A stretch of DNA of 64,000 nt from Cyathus striatus (lineage: Eukaryota; Basidiomycota; Agaricomycetes; Agaricales; Nidulariaceae), in assembly GCA_025738555.1 (NCBI GenBank), contig JAOVFP010000005.1, forward strand, positions 4,836,001 through 4,900,000. The letters are read 5' to 3'. Within the stretch, counting starts at the first letter, position 1, and every line of letters begins with the position of its first letter. The notes under the pieces were generated by a model. The model worked only from the letters and a program-made list of their open reading frames with translations, was not told the DNA's origin and made no database searches. Of the stretch, positions 22,006-36,428 are shown in pieces. Made by a program: the position numbers and the translations under genes.

Positions 22006-22862
22006 CAGCAGTTTGCAAAAAGGTTGGCACTCGCGCGTGTGAACAAAACATAAACATTCATAATTAATAATGTGATCAAGCTAAGTACCTGCCATTTTGG
22101 GCTGAACACTCTGGTTGAGACTCATTCCATCTTGGTTCACCTTGCATTTTTGTACTGTTGTACCCTTCCCATCTATATATTATTCTCCAGGCATACATTC
22201 CATCTAAGCACTATGTGCTTTAAAACATTTAAAACATCTGCATCTAACTTTTCTTATGGCCATGATCAAGCCATGATACTTATGTTATCACACACTGCTG
22301 CAATTGGCCAACAATGAACATATCCAAGATACTTATTTATTGCAGCCCATTTGACATTGTTTGATATGGCGAGGTAACCCATGTTATGTGTTGATTATGT
22401 ATGTTAGAGATTGGCCAGGGGAGCGAAGTTGGTTAGAGAGTACTGTATCAATACGACCAAGTGTTCGGTGACGCGTCACACAGGGTCATGAACAGGAACA
22501 GATGTCCTGTTTATCACGCGTCACGGAGCATTTTGAACAGAGATACAACGAAAAAATTGAGGTTAAGGTTGAATTTTCGGCCGCTCGCTTCGCTCGCATA
22601 GATCCCCATGAACACTTACAACTTTTGTCACACCAGGCATGGCCCTTTGAACAGAGGGTCCAAGTGTTCATGGCTGTCACGCTGAAAAGTGGCGAACACT
22701 TGGTCATATTGATACAGTAGCAGGAATAAGTATTTGGGCGGAATGAGTCTCAACCAGAGCGTTCGGCCCGAAACGGCAGGTACTTAGCTCGATCACATTA
22801 TTAATTATGAATGTTTACGTTTTGTTCACGCGCGCGAGTGCCAACCTTTTTGCAAACTGCTG
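22006..22862. mobile_element. 857-bp MITE with 123-bp inverted repeats and TA target site
   Basis: The ends are CAGCAGTTTGCAAAAAGG and its reverse complement, each flanked by TA (22004-22005 and 22863-22864), as in Tc1/mariner-type insertions. The arms 22006-22128 and 22740-22862 match over 123 bp with seven differences, every one a CpG in the right arm that is TpG or CpA in the left. There is no transposase. A smaller inverted-repeat element (22443-22717) lies inside. The right end is 91 bp from the ING gene start, so it may form part of that promoter. Confidence 0.85.
22443..22717. mobile_element. 275-bp MITE nested in the larger MITE
   Basis: Starts CTGTATCAATACGACCAAG and ends with the inverted copy CTTGGTCATATTGATACAG, flanked on both sides by TA (22441-22442, 22718-22719). 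The arms match for about 26 bp with one CpG-type mismatch (TACGACC versus TATGACC). The core holds two GTGACGCGTCAC/ATCACGCGTCAC-like words. No coding capacity. Confidence 0.75.
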
Positions 22863-22953
22863 TAATAAGTAATGGTACGCCGGGCCACTGCCTTACTACA
22901 TACATAACGTCTTTGGTTTGGTTTGGTTTGTTGTTGGTCTTCCTACGCTAGAA

Positions 22954-24258
22954 ATGTCTCCTCGTCGTAAAAGACAGTATATAGAACACGAACAAGTCGA
23001 CTACGAAGCGAACATATGCGATTCCACGTCTCAAGGCCTGCAAATACAAGAGAGACAACGCGAAATATGGGATGCATTTCGTGAAGAACATTTCGAAGGT
23101 ATTCCCGTTACTCCCTACATTGAGGTTCAAATCCTTGACATAATTAGTAGCCATTGAGCAGCTACCACTCACTTTACATCGGCATCTCTCTTTAATGTAT
23201 CAATTGGATAAACAAGCCGATGGTTTGAACGTTCCTTTGACTTAGATTACAACATTGCTTATTACGGGCTTCAGGACATAGTTCGACGTTACTTTCTACT
23301 TTAAAACAATATATACAAACTCGCAGAGCACCCATTTTACCACAACGTACAAGCTTATTAAAAGACAGTGGGATTATCGACGAACATGATCCAATACGCA
23401 GCTTTATTACTCCGTCATCCAAGGAGAGCGCACTTTCAGGTCCCGGATCCACTCCAACGAACCAGAAGCCATTCCATTCACGCGAAATATTGACTCAAGT
23501 AGTTTGTCTATCAGATGAGCTGCTGCAGGCTTGTCAGGAAAAAGCAAACCTTGCTCAAACAGTGCACGATTCGGCGAGCAGTAGTTTTTTTCTATACTCA
23601 ATATCCATTCATTGAAAGCATATAGGTCGAAAGGCATATTCGACTGCTTGATCAGGCTATACAAGAGCAGGAGGCAACAATTTTTGCAGGGCAGCAACCT
23701 GATGGTAACATCTTACCCATGCTTCTTCCTGATCTCGCAGTCCCTCGATGGAGTCGGACTGCTCGTGTTACCATGAGCCCCATCTCAGATGGAGAGGGCG
23801 TCATCTCTTACAATAGCATTGATCAGGAGAGTGACAAGGATGAACCTGCAGGTATAAGTGTGAAAGCTAGGCCTAAGCGAAAACGCCGTCCGGACGTCAA
23901 AGAGGCTTCAAATGACACAAAACTTATGATTACGATTCCTGCCCAACCGGATGCTGCGATCGATCCAAATGAAGAAGTATATTGCATTTGCAACAGAGTG
24001 TCTTTCGGAGAGGTTAGTACCATCTGGTTTCATTTGCGCAGTTTAGCATATTCTTTGGATAGATGATAGCTTGCGACAGCCTGCACTGCAGGCGTGAATG
24101 GGTTCGTTTCTGATCAAACTATACTATTAATGGCTAATGTCTCTGGACAGTTTCATCTGGGGTGTGTTGGACTTACAGAGAGCCCAAAAGGGAAATGGTT
24201 TTGTGAAGAGTGCAGATCTACCAGAAAGACGAGGGGTAATCGTAGTTTAGTCCTGTAA
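22954..24258 (+). CDS. ING-family PHD-finger chromatin protein (Yng2/Yng1/Pho23-like)
   Basis: Nuclear subunit of a histone acetyltransferase or deacetylase complex that reads H3K4me3. The ATG at 22954 gives MSPRRKRQYIEHEQ. The N-terminal ING helices are assembled as WDAFREEHFEAIEQLPLTLH plus RHLSLMYQLD, then CQEKANLAQTVHD and VERHIRLLDQAIQEQEA after introns. A basic linker (ARPKRKRRPDVK) precedes the C-terminal PHD finger. The finger is split by two introns: EEVYCICNRVSFGE, MIACDSLHCRREW, FHLGCVGLTESPKGKWFCEE and C. All seven Cys and the His of C4HC3 are present. The stop TAA is at 24256-24258, 9 bp from the NUF2 stop on the other strand. Which of the yeast paralogues it corresponds to cannot be told from the finger alone. 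Confidence 0.88.
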
Positions 24259-24267
24259 GTAAAAGCA

Positions 24268-26021
24268 TCACTCTGCAATTACGCGCATGTTGAGTTTGTT
24301 AGCTAATGTTTCCATATATACATCTAACCAAGAAAAATGTAACCACCAAGCATTACTGAATGTTCCGTACTTACCTGTTTCGTGTCGTAACCTCCAATAT
24401 TCTGCGAGTAATTCGTTTAGTTCTGCCTCATTCTTTCTAAGATGCTCGCTCATCTATGCAATGTCATTAGATAAGTTACGGTCACAAAACAGTGTAGGGA
24501 CCTTGGCCTCGACTGCGTTGGCTTCTGCCCGGAGCTCTTCAACCTGTCGGTCATTGTCGCGACGTTCCACTACCATCTCGTCATATTCTCTCTGGAGCCG
24601 TTCGATTGTACGCTGGCTACCAAGCTTCTTATCCTCTGCGTGCTTTTGTGCCCGTTCCAACTTGTCATAAGCATTGGCAAGTTGCTTCTCTACACGCTAA
24701 AGAAACAAACTTCAAAAATGTTTTTATATATATAACAGATGTTCTTACCTCATAGCGAAGCTGTAATTCACTTCGTTCGATATTCTTCTCATCTAAATGG
24801 TCTTTGAGTTCTGAAAGGTCTTTTTGAATGTCTTGAAGTGATCGAACTTCCTTTTCTATTGTTTGTAGTTGCTCAACGCAACCGCGAACATCCTTACGGA
24901 TGACTGTCAGGACTGTTCATCAATATAAGTACTTTTTTGTATACCTTTTCGACGTTTAATAAGGTGTTTATTTTTGCCTGTAAATCTCTTGTCTTTGCTT
25001 CCTGAAGCGCCAACATCTTCTTATCTTCAATTGCTGTGACACTCATAGTTGTTATGGTGCGTTTGATACGTTCTGGAGACTGAACAATACGGGAACGCGT
25101 CCGCGATATCGCATCGGATATACTTGTTATTTCGTCATTTATAAGTTCCTAATGGAAAGAGATCGAAAAACCTCAAATATAGATTAATACAATGTGTCAC
25201 CTTGCGTTTTATAAGAGTATTTTTTTCTTCTTTCAAATTCTCGACTTCATGAACCGCGCTTTGTTGAATATCTTTTGTGAATATTAATTTGGCGAACATG
25301 GCATCGTTCACCTTCCGCAGTTCTTCGCACTTCGGTTCATCCTCCGCCATTTTTGCCCTGGATTGCAGATAAATACGCAAAAAAGGACGAGAGTTCAAAT
25401 TGAGTTTACTTTATCTCGTGTATTGCTCGCTGCAATTGAGAAAGCTGCTCTGTTACATGTTCTCTTTCCGCAATTAGAGCCTGAGAGCGTTCTCGTAATT
25501 CATTAACAAAGGCATTGCAATACTGCTCAGTGAATCTGATGAAATTGATGAAAGCAGATAAGACAACAAGTGTGCGTTCCCGCTCAGGTGCATGAAGGTC
25601 TTTTGCATTGAAGTCGTCCACCCTTGCTGCTTTTGCGACGCGTGCACTACAGGGGAAGGAGGGTCAATAGCGCACGCCTGATTCCGATAATATGCATTAC
25701 AGGTGATAAAGCAATATATTGCTTGTTAATGCAGCTGTGTATAATTCCTAATTATATGGGATAAGGACGAAAGGCTGGCCATGGATTGTGCAAGTACCGA
25801 ACCTTATCATCCGCAGTCGACGCAGATATTACATCTTCTGATGGGTCGCGGAGCATCTCAGAGCTGAGACCTGTGATTTGTTGGAGGCAAGCGCAGTAAA
25901 TGCCTTCTACGAAGTCTGAAGTTGGGCGGACAAGTTGCTCTTGGCTAACTGATAGACCCCAGTCTGCGAGAGTGGTAATAATATCCGGAATGGGCATTTG
26001 AGGAAATATGCCTTTAGCCAT
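24268..26021 (-). CDS. NUF2: kinetochore protein NUF2 (NDC80 complex)
   Basis: Structural subunit of the NDC80 complex that links kinetochores to microtubules. Translation starts at 26021: MAKGIFPQMPIPDIITTLAD and a calponin-homology-like N-terminal domain (VSQEQLVRPTSDFVEGIY), then after an intron the segment APERERTLVVLSAFINFIRF typical of NUF2, followed by long heptad coiled coil (for example LRERSQALIAEREHVTEQLS and ERLQREYDEMVVERRDNDRQ). It ends METLANKLNMRVIAE with the stop at 24270-24268. At least six short introns. Divergent from the BLM-type helicase (414-bp shared upstream region) and convergent with the ING gene at only 9 bp. Confidence 0.85.
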
Positions 26022-26167
26022 ATGTGAATGTGAATCGGCAAGAAATGTATGTACGATCTTTGCAAGGTCTCAGGGAGGCGTAGAGGTGGTAGTTGGCTAC
26101 CAGTTGGTTAAAAGAAATTAGGAAATAAACAATGTTTAGTTTATGTTCGCTGTTCAGCGCGGAACAA

Positions 26168-26221
26168 ACGCGTACACGTGACAGTTTGCATTCAGCGGTC
26201 ACGAGCACTGTGACAACGCGT
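26168..26221. promoter_or_regulatory. two MluI-box (ACGCGT) sites in the NUF2/BLM divergent promoter
   Basis: ACGCGT occurs at 26168-26173 and 26216-26221. The first is followed at once by A-CACGTGA (26174-26181). In yeasts ACGCGT is bound by MBF (Mbp1/Swi6) and drives G1/S transcription. Such control of NUF2 and a RecQ helicase would make sense but is inference here, because ACGCGT also occurs elsewhere in this window. Confidence 0.4.
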
Positions 26222-26435
26222 TTGGGGATGCGCGCGTGACAACTGCTTGACTTCAGAGTGGTTCTTTACTAAATTAGCCCGTCCAGTGTCCACTATACAC
26301 CCTTCTGTTCGAAACTTCGCGGACTCTGCGCCTATATGTTTGAGGTATGTTTGCCTTTCCCGTCTAGGGCCCCCCATCAATTTGATAATTCTTTCGTGAA
26401 AGGCTTGAACCTTAGGTTAACCAATCCAAGTTCAA

Positions 26436-29400
26436 ATGGCTGGACCTAAAAACAACTTGGCAGAAGTTCTTCGAGGAGATGCTACGAACGCGAGTACATC
26501 TACTCGTATTTGTTCCTTTTCTCCTGGTCCTGGGTCCTCTACAGCAACAGGGAAGGTAAGCATATGTTCAGTATTACTCGTGGATCAGACAAACTGAGTT
26601 GCGCCGGTGTTCTAGCGATCAAAATTCAAGCCTGCTACGCATACGCCAAATAGTGCAAGCGTCTCCGGTATGTTCACATCTAAATTGCTGGTACTTAATT
26701 GACAACGAATAGTAGCTCCAAAACATACATCCACCCATTTGCCATCATTTTCGACTACTGGGTTCCAATATGCGTCAGCAAACAAGGGAAGCAGTAACTC
26801 TATTTCTCGTGCCAATATTCACGGAAATGCTACTGAGATTCCAGCACGAGCTAATGCTGTTAAGCGAACGTCTTCTGACCCTTCCGTGTCGTCAGATCCA
26901 TCACCACAATCCCTTAAGAAACTAAAACAGAATAAAGAAAATTTTGATACTACATCTGAGCCTACGGTACAGAATCGCCTCAGATATAATGTAACAGACA
27001 GTGAAGAACGTGGAAGCATGCCAGCGGCTTATGACCCATGGGCAGAACTTGACCGTGATTATCCTCTTTCGCCAGCTAAGCCCAAGAAAAACGAAAAAGA
27101 AGACTCTTTACTGATGGTGAGTGCTATCGTTTTCTATACTTTTATTTAAACGCGTTTTATAACCTCTTAGGAATCGGAGAAAACCTTAAATGAATTTCGT
27201 ACACATTGTCTTGGACTTCATCACCTGATATCAAATCAACTGCTTTATTCTGAACCCAGCAACAAACCAAAGGATACTGTCATCATCTACGATATCCTGT
27301 AAATTTCATTTTATCATTAACATATGAGCAATCTAATAACATCAATTACTAGCAATGTAATCAATGATCGTATAGACGCAATCGAGAAAGCATTAAAAAC
27401 TAAGGAACCGTGTAGAGCACCTACGTTAGAGTCTACTGCGCAGCGCAAAGACCCAGTAAACATATCAGTGCCTCCTCGACAGCAATGTGAACCAACACAT
27501 TCCAGTACAGCTCTCCGGTCTTCAACAGCAACTGAATTTGCTTCTAGTTCTGTATATTCTACTCCTCGGGAAGTGGAAGCTCAAACACTCGAAGACGATA
27601 GCAGTTATTGGAATGCCTTGCCAGATTTTGAAATGAACCATGATTTTTTTGTTGGCGTCGAAGGTCCTTCAGCGTCAGTTTCCGTGGCAGCGGCCAATTC
27701 TGCACTTAGCCCTCCCTCTTCCAGGCATCTAACAGATACACGTTATTACCCAGAGATTATGCGCATGTTGCGAGGAGTGTTTGGTCTCCAGGAATTTCGT
27801 AAAAACCAGTTGGAAGCCATAACGTCGACCATGGAAGGACATGATGTCTTTGTATTAATGCCAACCGGAGGTGGCAAGAGCCTGTGCTATCAATTACCTG
27901 CTGTGTGTCGCACTGGGGAAACAAAAGGTCTAACCGTAGTTGTCACGCCCCTCGTCGCGTTAATGCAGGACCAAGTTGCTGCGCTTTTAAAAAAGGGAAT
28001 CAGTGCTTTTTTATGGAATTCTGACACACCTCCTGAAGATGTTAATCATTTTCTTTATGGACAAGGGCATAAGGCAGCTCTTTTATACATAACTCCCGAG
28101 AAACTGAAGGAGAGCAACAAGCTGAAAAATATTTTATCCAAGCTGTATCACAAACACGAATTGGCAAGATTTGTCGTCGATGAAGCTCATTGTATCTCGA
28201 CATGGGGCCAAGACTTCCGCGAAGCAGTAAGAGACATTTTTTAATAACTTTAAAGCGACATCTCATATTATTATAGTATCAGAACCTAGGAACCCTACGA
28301 GATGAGTATCCACATGTTCCAATAATGGCACTTACAGCCACTGCAAATCACGTTACCATTGAGGACATTAAGAAACAGCTGAAGATTCCAGATTGCAGAT
28401 ATTATCAACAATCATTTAATCGCCCGAACCTGCGGTATTATATCAGGGAAAAGAAGAAAAAAACACTCGTGGATGATATCATCACTTATATTAAGTCATA
28501 TCATAATGGAGAGCCTGGAGTCATTTATTGTACAGGGCGGGAGACATGCGAAAGAGTTGCATCGAAAATTAAGCAACATGGGCTTCGCGCCACCCATTAC
28601 CATGCAAGATTGACTCCGGAAGATAAGAATACAACTTTGTCCGATTGGCAAAATGGGACGGTTGATATAATCGTGGCAACGGTAGTTGTTCGTCCATCTT
28701 CCTTTCACATAATTGCTGATTTACTCATAGATTGCTTTTGGTATGGGTATCGATAAAGCTGATGGTAATACTTTCTGATTTTATTTTGTGATACCTTGCA
28801 TTTATCATGTGTAGTTCGATTTGTCATTCATCATGATCTAGCTAAATCACTATCAGGGTGCGCATTTATATAACTCTTTATCTATTACTTCTGACTCATT
28901 CAACAGATATTACCAAGAGACAGGTCGTGCAGGTCGCGACGGGAAGCCTGCGGATTGCATTCTATGTAAGTTAAGCCGAGATTTTATTTATCATCCCTCT
29001 GTTTTTTTTTACTATTTCGGTTAATTAGACTATAGCTATCATGATTTTCAAACCATTTGCAGGATGATCAGAGATTCAAAAGATCGGGAAACAGCCATTT
29101 CTCCTGAAGCTATAAAACGACAAGAGGATGCCGCGCGAGATGTCGTTCAATATTGCGAAAACAATTCAGATTGCCGTCGTGTCCAGCTTTTACAGTTCTT
29201 CGGCGAAAATTTTGACAGTAAAGATTGTGCGAACGGATGCGACAACTGTGCTGACACGAGAGAAGTCGTCATTGAAGATGTCACAGTGTATGCGAGAAAT
29301 GCGGTTATGATTGTCCAGTCATTAAATGCCAAAAGAGAAAATATTACCCTCAATCAGTTACAGAACGTTCTGAGAGGCGCCAACACCAGTGACATCCGGG

Positions 29401-30399
29401 ACAAAGGTCATGATAAATCTCCTCTGTATGGCTCCGCAAATGATGTTCCGAAAGAGCTCCTTGAAAAGTTAGTACGCCATCTCCTCTATCGTCTTCAGAT
29501 CCTGGAGGTCTTCTCAATCGATAATGGATCTGGGTTTCATACGGAATATTTAAAGGTATTTACAATATTAATTCATGCGCATTTTGTCTCTGATTGTATG
29601 TATTTCATAAAGCTTAGTGCAGACGGGCTGTCAATTATGCAACACACAATCAAAATCGAGCTCGAATGGAGGCCTAAATCGCGACTTCCCCGCAAGAAGA
29701 AAGTCACCACTGGGGCTAGTGATCAAAATGTGTCTATTGTTTCAAAAGGAAAGCGGAGAACAGTTATGGAAGTTGAAGATCCCATTGAACTATATGATGA
29801 TGACTCTGTCGCATACGAAGATTTGCCTAATGATGAAGACGTCGAGGCATTCGAGCTTTCTCAAGGTCCGGAGGTGCTTTACAGGAAAATGAAAATGTTA
29901 TGCGATTGCGTAAGCTTGTTCATTAATTAGTGTAAACCATTTAATTATTATTTACAGATTGTTGAGTCGAACGATCGGCACATCCTGGATGACTCAACAT
30001 TGCAATATTTATCTGCTCTATGTCCCCGAGGTCAGCACTTTCTATGTCTTTTAACCTTGCACTTAGGGTAAGCTACAGATTATGTGGGAGTTAAGAACTG
30101 CTTGAATATTGCACTGGAAGATATGCAAGGTGACGACAGGGAGCTAAAGCACATTGTAGATGATATATACAGCAAATATGGCCAACAGCTTCTAAATCTC
30201 TGTATTAACCATAAAGTGAAAAGAGGGTAATAATACCTTCTGGACTAAGATAATACCCGTGCTAAAGAATAATGACAGGCAAAATCAAGCAATTACGCCA
30301 GTGATCGATGCGAACTGGCAATTGCAATTCGAATATAAAACTTCCGGTACTGATCCCTCTGCATCGGTAAATCGACGGAAAAAGTTCAAACCAGTATAA
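26436..30399 (+). CDS. BLM/SGS1-type RecQ DNA helicase
   Basis: 3'-to-5' DNA helicase acting in homologous recombination and replication fork repair in the nucleus. Starts MAGPKNNLAEVLRG at 26436 with a long disordered N-terminus. The helicase core begins RMLRGVFGLQEFRKNQLEAI (motif 0), then motif I LMPTGGGKSLCYQLP, motif II VVDEAHCISTWGQDF, motif III MALTATANH, motif V IAFGMGIDKAD (across an intron) and motif VI YYQETGRAGRDGKPADCILY. The RecQ zinc-binding region follows (CRRVQLLQFFGENF, CANGCDNC), a winged-helix RQC part (LLYRLQILEVFS) and a short HRDC-like segment (HILDDSTLQYLSALCPR). The stop TAA is at 30397-30399. About ten introns. All motifs intact, in contrast to the RecQ-like pseudogene at 20-21.6 kb. 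Convergent with the glycosyltransferase gene, 109 bp apart. Confidence 0.9.
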
Positions 30400-30508
30400 T
30401 CATGTTACTTTATGTCATGCTGTTATATAACTTTATTTAATCAATCTTGCTTCATTCCTGCGCTGTACAAAGTATTCGTATAGATTCACTGCAAATAATA
30501 CAAAGTTA

Positions 30509-32067
30509 CTAGTATTTATACTGCTCGTCTGCAAAGATAATATCTGGAAATGTCTGTATAACCATTGAGGTGGACATCGATGCAGTATTTAGCCAGATCC
30601 ACTTGTATCCAACGTGATACTGTAGAGCAGCGCCCCAACGTTTTGTTAGGCTATTTTCTGGATCATTCCATCCCGACCACTCCATATAGATGGGTGTTCC
30701 ATGTAAGCAATTGCTTGATAGATAATCAATCCAGTTAGTGAACAGTTGATCGCAGGTAGGTGAATTGCCTCACAAATGCAATAACTTTGGAAGGACAACT
30801 TTACCCTATACACAAACACTGTTAATAGGACTACTTACGACGATATAAATATTTCTTCACCTCTTGAGGCGTGTCTTTCAAATGTATCTGGTGTGACAAC
30901 TCCTCGTCTTCTGTTATAGCTTCATTACCAAGCCCAGTTAAATATGTATCTAGAAGACAGCTCGTAACCTCGAAGTCGTAACTCAATGGTTCGAAAATGT
31001 CTGGTCGATAATCGATTATAGCCCACCAATAGCCTTGATCACCTAAGCGTACGTTGTCATATTGACCCTTTCCATCTCCGCCTGGAAGGCCATACATCGC
31101 TCGAAAAGCTGGTGGTGAAAGCGCTGGCGGGTATTTTCCAGTGTGATCTTCCCGATATATATGAGAGTCCATGAGCCGAAGGGCACGCAATTTTTTAAAG
31201 TCCAGTAGCATTACGCAGGAGCAAATGCGTGAAGCATTATTCCACTCAGGTGAATTTTGATCTGGATGGCTAGCCATGACAATCGCGGTAGATGCATTCA
31301 AAGTATGAAACACTTTCCATAATAAAGTGGGATCTGAAATGAAAAAGGCATCAGTGTCTACATAGATACCCTTTTCAACTGAGGACGGAATAATTTCGTG
31401 AAGAAAGAGTTTCATGAGTCCTGCTGTGATAATATGACGGTTTAAAGTGACATCAGTGGTCATATAGCAGGTTGAATGTTGGATACACACGTAGTCCAGC
31501 AGAATGATCAGTCTGGATAGAGCCCTCCCGTTGTATTCTATCGAGCATACTTTGCCATGATGGCTTGTAAAAGTGTACAGTTACCCGATGCTTGGTTCGA
31601 GTAAGAAGTGAGAGCCGTTGGCGCAAAAACTTCTCTGCCACGTCGTCACAGACGATATGGAATTCAGAAGGGCTGCTGTTGTACATGAGGATAGACTGTA
31701 TATGACATCAGGAGATCCAGGTAGCTTATTTGATATCGCGCATTTTACTTACCTTGATGAGCAAAGCACCTTCTGCTGCTGAAGATTCAGACCACATGAT
31801 CAGCACAAAGACAACGGCCTGAGGCATGGGTGCATGCGCAATTATTGTATCAGCTCCAGCAGGTGCCAGTACGGTAGTTGTGACGACGGATGGTTCCAAG
31901 GACTGCAGAGAGGTGTGCAAAGGCGGGACTTCATCCCAGTGGGCTTGGAGACTCACGGTGATCGCAGAGTCCTTCACGAAGAGAAACACAGCAACGAGGA
32001 ACGCGATAAAACCTAAAGCTAGCGTTTTCCGCCTGCGGGGAGAGCATAATTGAGAGAGGGCGTCCAT
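30509..32067 (-). CDS. type II membrane glycosyltransferase (GT8-like, DxD)
   Basis: Predicted Golgi-type glycosyltransferase. It starts at 32067 (MDALSQLCSPRRRKTLA) with one membrane anchor at about residues 16-36 (LALGFIAFLVAVFLFV), then a stem, EFHIVCDDVAEKFLRQRLSL, and the catalytic GVYVDTD-type motif read as GIYVDTDAFFISDPTLLW (DTD = DxD). Further conserved-looking parts are GDQGYWWAIIDYRPD and YMEWSGWNDPENSLTKRWG near the C-terminus. The stop TAG is at 30511-30509. The fold resembles xylosyl/glucosyltransferases of the GT8 superfamily, but the donor and acceptor are unknown. Reading through 30765-30770 gives a TGA. Removing an intron there (GTGAGG ... CTAAC ... AAG) restores the frame, so I treat the gene as intact. 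Confidence 0.7.
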
Positions 32068-32423
32068 GGTATGAGCGAGATAGGAAGATGTTGGGGTGTG
32101 CTTGGATGGGAAGCTAGAATAAAGACAATTCGTCAGACAAAGAGTATAGCGGGGGTATATGGGCGCGAGAACGCAGGATTCATGTGAAGGACAGGAAATA
32201 GTTAGGCGGTAGTGGGAGGAATTTCAATGAGTGGATATGAGAATATGCAGCACTGTGCAGTCCAGCACGAGTTGTGTCAACAGTGGGCTGCAACGTGACT
32301 GTCTTTCCCTATGCAAATTTACATAACACAATGTCACAAATGCAATGTTCAAATTCAATACAGAATACACATATTTGATCGAAATACACAACATTGCCGA
32401 ATGATCGATCATCTAAAAATATC
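32068..32423. other. spacer upstream of the glycosyltransferase gene
   Basis: 356 bp between the glycosyltransferase start and the DDX41 stop, both on the minus strand. It presumably holds the glycosyltransferase promoter and the DDX41 3' UTR. I see no clear TATA box and no conserved frame. Confidence 0.4.
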
Positions 32424-34702
<2,279 letters not shown>

Positions 34703-34922
34703 GAGAGCAGTGTAAGTTGACAGCGTTGAACGTAAGTATGTAAATCTACTAAGTTTACTGTCTCATGCGATTACATAATACGAACATATCGGTCCGAAGG
34801 TACCAATACCCGGCCCGGATACGCGATGATTCATATCTTATTAAAGAGCCTGATCTACCAGCAGTCACCTACATGATCTACCGCCTAGCTACAGGTCACT
34901 GTGTACTGGCCCTGCAGCATCT

Positions 34923-36315
<1,393 letters not shown>

Positions 36316-36428
36316 GTCAGTATCGTCTTGTACATTACTACATACTGGTTTGCAGGATTGGAAGGCCAATGTAGTCATATAACACATGCACATTTACAGA
36401 TATTGCAGTTTCATTTCCCGTTGTAAAA

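Noticed and set aside
22048..22317. Possible transposase remnant within the 857-bp MITE
   Set aside because: The frames are short and show no DDE/D motif or helix-turn-helix. The element is too small to encode a transposase.
31826..32053. Plus-strand ORF over the glycosyltransferase N-terminus
   Set aside because: It is antisense to a coding exon and has no independent support.
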